Assembly (NCBI RefSeq): GCF_002127325.2
Contig: NC_035440.2
Location: forward strand, 71,299,819 to 71,363,818
Reading direction: 5' to 3'
Origin: Helianthus annuus
Lineage: Eukaryota > Streptophyta > Magnoliopsida > Asterales > Asteraceae
Length of the DNA: 64,000 nt
Positions 55,681-64,000 of this stretch are shown one piece after another. The position numbers and the translations under genes were made by a program. The notes under the pieces were generated by a model. It had not been told where the DNA came from. It was given only the letters and a program-made list of their open reading frames with translations, and ran no database searches. Each line of letters begins with the position of its first letter. The stretch's first letter is position 1.

Positions 55681-58600
55681 GCTTCAGTCTCAGCAGTGGT
55701 TGTACTGTTCGCGAACAATTGGGGGTACTTTTCTGTCATCCTGTCTTCGCGTTCCCAGGTGTACTCTGGGCCACGTTTGGAGTTCCAACGTACTCGAACA
55801 AGAGGGATTCTCTTGTTTTTGAGGACCTTCACATCCCGGTCCGTGATTTCAACTGGTTCCTCGACGAACTGCAACCGCTCGTCGATAGTGAGTTCTTTGA
55901 AAGGAATGACAAGGGTCTCATCTGATAGGCACTTCTTCAGATTCGACACGTGAAAGACATTGTGAACTGCACCGAGTTCAGCTGGTAGGTTCAACTTGTA
56001 GGCCACTTTGCCAATTTTCTCAATGATTTCGAACGGTCCGACATACCGCGGATTTAGTTTGCCCCGTTTGCCAAAACGAACCACACCCTTCCAGGGTGAG
56101 ACTTTAAGTAAAACCCGGTCCCCGACCTGAAATTCCAATGGCTTTCTACGCTTGTCCGCGTAGGCTTTCTGACGGTCGCGTGCTGCCGCCATGCGTTGTC
56201 GTATCTGTGCTATCTTTTCTGTGGCGTCCACTACAATCTCTGGACCCGTAATCTGACTATCCCCCACCTCTGCCCAGCAGAGAGGTGACCGGCATTTACG
56301 TCCGTACAATGCCTCGAATGGAGTGGCTTGAACGCTGGTGTGATAACTATTATTATACGAGAACTCCACCAAAGGGAGGTGCTTTTCCCAGCCGTTGCCG
56401 AAATCAATAACGCATGCCCGAAGCATGTCTTCAAGAGTTTGGATCGTTCGCTCAGACTGCCCATCCGTCTGAGGGTGATATGCTGTGCTCATGTCTAGTC
56501 GTGAGCCGAAAGATTTGTGCATTGCCTGCCATAGCTCTGACGTGAATCGTGCATCCCGATCCGAAATAATGGAGGTGGGCACTCCGTGCCTCGAAACAAC
56601 TTCTCTAAGATAGATGTCTGCGAGAGTGGAGAACTTATCCGTTTCCTTTATAGGTAGGAAGTGTGCAGACTTGGTGAGTCGATCCACGATCACCCATATG
56701 GTATCATTCCCATGCTGGGATCTGGGTAAGCCCGTAACGAAATCCATGGAAATTTCTTCCCATTTCCATTGAGGTATCTTAGGCTGCTGAAGTAGGCCCG
56801 CTGGTTTCTGGTATTCAACCTTGACTCTTGCACAGGTCAAGCATTTTCCAACGTATGTAGCGATGTGGGCCTTCATGCTAGGCCACCAATAAGTAGTCCT
56901 GAGGTCGTGGTACATTTTATCCGACCCTGGGTGTACCGAGTAGCGAGACTTGTGTGCTTCGTCCATCACAAGTTCGCGTAGACCGCCATAAAGTGGGACC
57001 CAAATACGCCCCGTTACATAGTAGGCGCCGTCTGCTTTCTGTTCCATTCGTTGTCGTGAGCCGCGTAAGGCTTCAGCTTTGACAATTTCGGGTTTCAATG
57101 CTTCTACCTGAGCATTTCGTATCTGTGTTGGAAGACTAGACTGAATCGTAAGCTGTAGCGCTCGCACGCGCCGTGGTAGAGTGTCTTTCCGGCTGAGGGC
57201 ATCAGCCACAACATTGGCCTTGCCTGGATGGTACTTGATAGCGCATTCGTAATCGTTCAGTAGTTCAACCCATCGTCGTTGACGCATGTTCAAATCCTTC
57301 TGCTTAAGAATATGCTCGAGACTCCTGTGATCGGTGTAAATCGTGCACCTGGTACCGTACAGGTAGTGTCGCCATATCTTAAGCGCGAAAACAACAGCTC
57401 CCAGCTCTAAGTCGTGCGTCGTGTAATTCCGTTCGTGAATCTTAAGTTGGCGCGAAGCGTAAGCAATAACCTTGTCCCGCTGCATCAATACACACCCAAG
57501 ACCCTGGATGGATGCATCACAATATACTACGAAATCGTCTGTGCCCTCTGGCAAAGAGAGGATAGGTGCACTGCAAAGTCTATCCTTTAAGTACTGAAAA
57601 GCAGTTTCCTGCGTGTTGCCCCAACGGTAGGTGACACCCTTCTGTCTCAGTAGTGTAAGTGGTTGCGCGATCTTGGAGAAGTCTTTGATAAACCGTCTGT
57701 AGTAACCCGCCAAGCCCAAGACTTGGCGTATTTCCGTTGGCGTACGTGGTGCAGGCCAGTTTCTGATCGAGTCTACCTTGGATGGATCGACATGGATCCC
57801 ATCCTTGTTCACTACGTGGCCTAGAAAGTGGACTTCACGAAGCCAGAAGTCGCATTTCGAAAACTTAGCGTACAGCTGTTCCTTCCGTAGGAGTTCCAAA
57901 ATAAGGCGTAGGTGCTGTTCGTGCTCCTCCTGACTCTTGGAGTAGATCAGAATGTCGTCGATGAAGACAATGACGAACTTGTCAAGATAGGGTTTGCACA
58001 CCCTGTTCATAAGATCCATAAATACGGCAGGCGCGTTCGTTAACCCGAACGGCATGACAAGAAACTCGTAGTGACCGTAGCGAGTTCTAAATGCGGTCTT
58101 GGAGACGTCCTCCTCCCGGACTCTCAGCTGATGGTAACCTGACCTCGGGTCTATCTTCGAATAGTAACACGACCCTTGTAACTGGTCGAATAAGTCATCT
58201 ATGCGTGGAAGAGGATAACGGTTCTTCACCGTCACTTTGTTGAGTTCACGGTAGTCGATGCACATTCTGAACGTACTGTCTTTCTTTTTCACAAAAAGTA
58301 CTGGAGCTCCCCAAGGCGAAGAGCTTGGACGAATGAAGCCCTTTTCCAAGAGCTCTTGTAGCTGCTTTGACAGTTCCTCCAATTCTGATGGAGCTAGACG
58401 ATATGGTGCGCGAGCTATGGGTGCTGCTCCTGGAGCGAGCTCGATTTGAAATTCGACCTGGCGATGAGGCGGTAGGCCAGGTAAGTCTTCAGGAAACACC
58501 TGAGGGTAGTCGCGAACAATTGGAATATCCTCCAATTTCTTTTCTTTTGCTGATGCGTCTGTAACGAGTGCCAATATTGCGGTGTGACCCTTCCGCAGGC

Positions 58601-60239
58601 ACTTCTGAGCCTTCAAGAAAGAGATGATGCCAACCACTGCACCACTCTTGTCGCCTTGGACTTCGAGAGGTTCTTGACCAGAACGTGGAATGCGAATTAC
58701 CTTCTCACTGCATAAGATTTCTGCCTGGTGTTGGGATAGCCAATCCATCCCAATCACGACATCGAAGCTACCCAAAACTATGGGAATGAGATCGATAGAG
58801 AAAGCTTGACCAGCTAGGATAAGATTACAACCCTGAACTACGTGCGTGGCTTCTAGACTTTTACCGTTAGCTAACTCTACTACATGTTTGGTGGGTAAAA
58901 GTGTTGGTGCACGTTTTAGCAGTTGACACATTTTCACAGACATATAGCTTGTATTCGCACCCGAATCAAACAAAACAGTAACGTAAATATTGTCGAGGAG
59001 AAACTTACCCATAACTACGTTGGGATCGTTCACTGCGTCGCCTCGACCTAGTACGAATGCACGACCCCTTGCCTCGTTGCAGTTGTTGTTTCCCCCGTTG
59101 TTGTGGTTGTTGCCATTGCCCTGATTGTTATGGTTGTTGTTCTGGTTCCTGTTTAGCTGAGGGCAGTGCCTCTTGAAGTGGCCTTCTGCCCCATACTGAA
59201 AACATACTTTGTTGCCCTGTTGCTGATTCTGCTGTGCCTGTGGCTGCTGCTGGTTCTGGTTCACAGGACGAGGGCTTCTACAATCCTTAGCCTCGTGACC
59301 CATCTTGAGGCATCTTTGACAGCGACCCTTGTTACACTGGCCACCGTGGTGTCTGTTGCAATTGTTACACTTTGGGAGGTTCCCTCGATATCCGCCCTGC
59401 CTGTGACTACCTGAGGAATGCTGGCTGGGACTCTGATGACTGTCAGTCTTTCGCTGCTGGGCCTGAGACTGAACTGAAGCTGATCCCCTGCTGGAATCCC
59501 CATCCCATTTTCTCTTGCTGTCACTGGGAGTAGTAGGAGTAGCTGAAGTAGTGGCGGTAGCAGTCGCGCTGATACGTTTAGGCAGTTTGTTCTGATCCAC
59601 TGCCTGATCTGTGATGCGGTGAGCGAGGCGTTGAATATCCTGGATGTTATCAAGATTAGCCGAAGTAACGTGGCTCTGGATCTCTGGCGCCAGCCCTTTG
59701 AGGTATAACTCAATGCGCTTAATTGGAGGGTCCACCATAGTTAGACACAGCACGGCCAGTTCGTTTGACCTTTTGGTGTAAGCTTCAATCTCTGATCCAG
59801 TCATCTTCAGATGGTATAACTCATCCTCCAGCTTATGGATGTCTTCCCGAGTACAATACTCCCTCTTGATCAGTTCCTTGAAATCATTCCAGGGTGTGGC
59901 GTTAGCAGCTGCCAACCCTAAGATCTGAACTTGGGCGTTCCACCAAGTTAGTGCTATTCCTTCTAGCGTGCCAGTGGCGTATTTCACCCTGCGAGCCTCA
60001 GGGCATTCACACATCTCGAACACAGACTCGAGCTTTTCAAACCAGTGGAGGAGTCCAACTGCCCCCTCTGTGCCGCTGAAAGTACTTGGACGACAGTCCA
60101 TGAAGTTCTTGAAAGTGCAGACAGGTTGCGGCGCGGGTTGACCTGCTTGAGCAGCCGCAAGTGCCGCAGCAACTTGAGCTTGAACGAGAGCCTCTAGCTA
60201 GGCTTGAGTCATGTTGATTCGTCCAGACATGATCTTCAT
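55596..60239 (-). CDS. Tekay-3 gag-pol polyprotein, one early stop
   Basis: The start aligned with the other copies is 60239. Codon 14 is TAG (60200-60198), where the other copies have CAG; after it the frame is open for over 1,530 codons to 55596. Counting from the Met at 60101: knuckles [14 protein letters not shown] and a degraded [14 protein letters not shown]; protease FDSGAN near 379; RT FIDD near 714; RNase H CDAS near 861; integrase zinc finger from about 1055; D near 1119, D near 1180, E near 1217; chromodomain-like segment about 1417-1454. It has no gag intron. All catalytic residues I can check are present. The early stop may be bypassed by a downstream Met or read-through, or may inactivate it. 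Confidence 0.92.
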
Positions 60240-60526
60240 TGTAAAAAGTAATGTAAGTGAGAGTGGTTCGCGAGTAGGGCGATGACAGAAAAGTGTAAGC
60301 ACGTAGGTATTCTCATGTAATAAAGTCATGTGTATCTAAGAGTAATGCGAGCAAAGTTCTAAGAAATTCTAGCAAACAGGCAATAAACATAAATCTTATT
60401 ACCTAGGATGTCGAGTCTTGCACGTGGAGCGAAGCGTCGTTGTGGATCGTTTAGAGCACTGTTCTGGTTATAGTCTGGTTTTAATAAAACGTTTTCCATA
60501 TTAAAACCTAGTTCTCTATAACCAAT

Positions 60527-60539
60527 GGCTCTGATACCA
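60527..60539 (-). other. Primer binding site, Tekay-3
   Basis: TGGTATCAGAGCC on the minus strand, three bases from the LTR end. Confidence 0.95.
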
Positions 60540-60542
60540 ATC

Positions 60543-62951
60543 TGTCACACCCCCAAAATCCACACGCGGAGTACCACCGCTTGGGAGCGTGACATGACCA
60601 GGATCAAGCCACCAATCATATTGAACATGTAATAAATAGTAATAATTATCCATCAATACGAGAGGTGTTTATCAAACCAACATAATTAAGTGTAGCGGAA
60701 GCATTAAGGTAAAACCCAAACATAAGTGTCAATGTACGAAATAACATAAGTAATCACGATCCATTGCCCACAACGACCTGCTCCTCCTTGTGCAAGCTCC
60801 ATAAGTACCTATGGTCCTGCAAGGCATGCAGCAGAGAATCAACAACTAGTTGAGCGAGTTCACAGAAAGTAAATGCGTAACAGTAAGTTCATGAGTATCA
60901 AGTGGCTCTAATGGGCCAGTATAGGTTTCTATTGGTGGGGGCTTCCCATGTTATTAATCCACTAGACTGTGCATAACCATAAGTGTTCTTCACAACCGAG
61001 AACAGTAATACGTACAAGTTTACGCAGGTTTTACGTAAGTATCCTTCACAACCGAGGATAGGGTACGTGGGGGTTTACGTAGGTTTTACGTAAGTGCCTG
61101 ACACAACCGAGGCAGTAGTGAGTATCCGTTCACGCAGGTTTTACGTGAGTATCCTTCACAACCGAGGATAGCGAGTAGCATAAGTGTACGTAGGTTTTAC
61201 GTATGTGTCCTGCACAACCGAGGACGATGGTATGGTAGTCTAGTAATGATATCCGTATGAATCTATTCAATCTTATCCTTATCAATCCCATTCCCAACAC
61301 CCCGGGAATCCCATGCCTTGGTAAGAGTGTGAACTCACCTTGGTTTGCTCGGCAGATACACAAAGAGGGTTTCTTGAACTAAGGGTGGTCAACCACGTCC
61401 TAACAGGGTTACCACACAAGTCAGGTTTTGACTCAAGTATTGCACACATTTATCACATAAGATAGCATATAGGAAAAACACACGCGGATCATGGCAAATA
61501 CGCAACCTCATGTTCAACAGTTATATCATATACAAGATTGGGCTCGCACAAGTCCAATCGTCTTGTGCGATCCACCATATGTTTCCCAAACATACCCGGC
61601 CCAATAATTAAACCCATCAGAATACGGCCCAAATAACGTAACTGACCCAACACGTATAAGCGGCCCAAATATAACACATAAATGACTTGTGCGATCCAGT
61701 GAACTTGTGCGATCTAGTCCAGCCCAATAACCTTCCGGCCCAGACAATATAAACCGGCCTTGTGCGACTCGTATTGGGCTTAGAGGCCCAATCGTTGAAC
61801 ACATGTGCGATCCAGCCGGCGTTGTGCGACTGGACAGGTCTTGTACGATCGGCCAGACTTGTGCGATGGATGGTTTTGGGTCATTCGGCCCAACAGCTTA
61901 ATAACCCAAACACTTGTGCGGTCCAGCTAGCTTGTGCGACCAGGTCAGTTGTGCGACTGGTCTGCTTGTTCGTGTGGGCATCTTGTGCGAACAAGATGCC
62001 TTGTGCGATTGGTAAACAAATTCCGTGATTTAAGCAATCAGTTACAACAATCAATAGTTTAAGTAATCAGTTACAACAATCAATAGTTTCCAAACTTAAC
62101 ATTCTGTCAATTAACACGATTTCAACAAATCGTTTAGCATGATATCGATCAAACAGTGCAAATCTTTCCTAAATCCATATGAACCCTAACAAAGTATGAA
62201 CAACAAACTTATCGATTCACATGAACATGCATCAGGTTATCAACAACATAACCCATTCACAAACCAATCAATCAAGTTAACAATCCGAATTGCATAACAT
62301 AACAGCCGATTAACAACCTACACTTAACTTGATTATGTCGTACAATCCGATTTACGTGAACATACATGAGAGTCGATTTAACAAAACACTATAAATCAAT
62401 CATCATAAACAACCATGATAAAAAGGCTCCTCGATTTATCGAGTAAAATTGATAATATCATCATCATACAATACTCATTCGAAACATATCATTCGGTAAA
62501 CAAACGAGCAATACCACACGAATCATACATGAACACAATCAAACATACTAACCGATTAATGGCAGAAAAGGTGATCCGAACAATAGTCTTCGGTTAGAAA
62601 GAGTGTGTGTGTGCCGTCGGGTTCCAAGCAATGAGAGAGAGAGGTAGCGCCTAGGGTTTCTTGTGTGAGGATGATTTGCCAAAGTGTGTGCAAATTACCA
62701 ACACCCCTTGTGTTAATCGTGTAAAGTAGGTGGGAGGAAATCCACTTAGGCTGCCCATAAGGGGCCGCGTCCAAATGTAAAGCCCAAGTGGGCTTGTGCG
62801 GTCGAGTGGGTCTTGTGTGTTGTGCGATCGGGTCATAACCATACATAAATACATTACATACACAAGCATAATAATCATACTTTCAATTATCGATCAAGTT
62901 CATATAATCACATATCGTGCACAAAGTAAATCTAAAGTTCGAGTTGTCACA
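60543..62951 (-). repeat. Tekay-3 5' LTR
   Basis: 2,409 bp, about 99% like the left copy. It contains the predicted intron 60817-61338, hairpin array 60985-61225 and word cluster 61535-62025. Confidence 0.96.
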
Positions 62952-62956
62952 GATTT

Positions 62957-64000
62957 CTTGCAACTCATAGCATAGATTAACAATGAGATCCTTTTTACTC
63001 GCATAATATAAACACGCCATTACATATCTCGCTATGAATATACCATGCATCACTTTGACTTCCTAAATCGTACATTAATGATAAGAGATCCACCTTACAA
63101 CATTCCTACCATTGTTGACTTTCCATAAAGTCAACCATCAAGCATTTCAATTTCCAACTTAAGCACACATTCATTCACAAATTAACATGTTAGAACATAG
63201 TCATTATGCCATCTATGCTTCATACTTATTTTGTAGGACATATTTGGTCGCATAATCAAATAGTTACATATACACATATACATACCATTCCGTTCATAAC
63301 AACATCTTCATAGTTAATGCCAATATCATTTAAATTTACTCTTTTCTAGGATTCTCATTCGTTCCATAACTATTCATCACATCATTCAAGCGTATGATAC
63401 GGATTTCACATATTATTGTCGTTTAGGCATTTCATCAAACACCTTGTGTGCGTACTACCATCTAAGCTTAATGTACAACTAATTCATGCATATCCTTCTA
63501 ACCTCATACATAATTCACCAAAATCCCTCTTTCTAATCATCATGAATCATTTCTACATAATCATTAAACATACTAGTATCACATTTCTTTCAATTCCTCT
63601 AACAAGAATCTATCATGCATGCCAAAATACATCAATATTAAGCAAGAATTGGACATGGGTGATCATTCAAGTTGTCATCATCACCATAACCAAATGGGTT
63701 TCGCATATAAACATCAAATTAACCCAAACCATGCCTAATTCATGTTCCAAATGAGGATTCTAACACATACTCTTACTCAATTTCATACAATTTCGAAATT
63801 TACAACATAACCCACTTCGGGCATAATCATAAATCTAACTTTTAAGACATACCTTGCGATCCCCTTGTGAAGGTGATCAATAATCCGTGCTCGGTTATGA
63901 GTTTAAGCTTCATTTAACCTTCCAATTTGATGATTTCTTGATTAGGGTTCTTGAGCTCTCATGGAGCTTCCTGGCTTCTTCCAGAACACACGTACGTGTG
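62957..64000 (-). repeat. Long unclassified LTR, right part (runs off window)
   Basis: It continues the sequence cut by Tekay-3. No gene is seen. Near 63905-63985 the minus strand reads like a leader (GAACCCTAATCAAGAAATC), so the transcript start is probably near or past the window end. Confidence 0.45.

Larger units (their letters stand above)
53118..62951 (-). mobile_element. Tekay-3: nearly intact chromovirus copy
   Basis: 9,834 bp, flanked by perfect GATTT duplications (53113-53117, 62952-62956). LTRs 53118-55527 (2,410 bp) and 60543-62951 (2,409 bp) differ at about 19 bases and one indel by eye (0.8%). The coding region has one early stop only. It lies in the LTR at 51415-53117 / 62957-64000. 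Confidence 0.97.

Overview
This 64 kb window is plant nuclear DNA made almost entirely of LTR retrotransposons; I found no convincing host gene. The LTR ends (TG...CA), the initiator-Met primer binding sites, the chromodomain Ty3/gypsy polyproteins, an Athila ORF downstream of pol, a Tat-type pol with a second RNase H and an antisense ORF, and a SIRE-like Copia gag all point to a eudicot. The overall family set looks like Asteraceae, but that is an inference from general resemblance.

Layout, left to right: (1) Tekay-type chromovirus 'Tekay-1' (+), 1-9210, its 5' LTR cut by the window edge. It lies inside (2) a SIRE-like Copia element (-), 9211-16077, which lies inside (3) an Athila-type element (+), 16078-22593, which abuts and probably lies inside (4) a Tat-type element (+), 22594-40434. 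The Tat element is also split by (5) 'Tekay-2' (+), 23805-33067, with a perfect 5-bp target duplication (actgc), and carries (6) a hAT-type MITE in its 3' LTR, 39522-39820, with a perfect 8-bp duplication. The Tat element appears to sit in (7) an old Tekay-like LTR, 40435-45442, itself split by (8) a solo LTR, 41714-45070. Then come LTR remnants (45443-49197), a second broken Copia element (49198-51414) and a long minus-strand LTR (51415-53117 and 62957-64000). That last LTR is split by (9) 'Tekay-3' (-), 53118-62951, a nearly intact copy with a perfect gattt duplication.

The three Tekay copies share nearly the same RT-to-integrase region but carry different LTRs. By hand count, LTR divergence is about 0.3% (Tekay-2), 0.8% (Tekay-3) and 1.1% (Tekay-1), so all are young insertions. 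Tekay-2 is the youngest and the most damaged. No element in the window is fully intact.

The most unusual content is non-coding. Tekay LTRs hold conserved splice-site-like islands enclosing an array of short hairpins whose two arms change together from unit to unit. The old LTR at 40.9-41.1 kb, the solo LTR at 44.2-44.6 kb and the Tat spacer at 36.0-37.2 kb hold hairpin arrays of the same kind with unrelated sequences. In addition, most retroelement families here carry a private short, often palindromic word repeated many times. These two patterns are the best candidates for an undescribed system.
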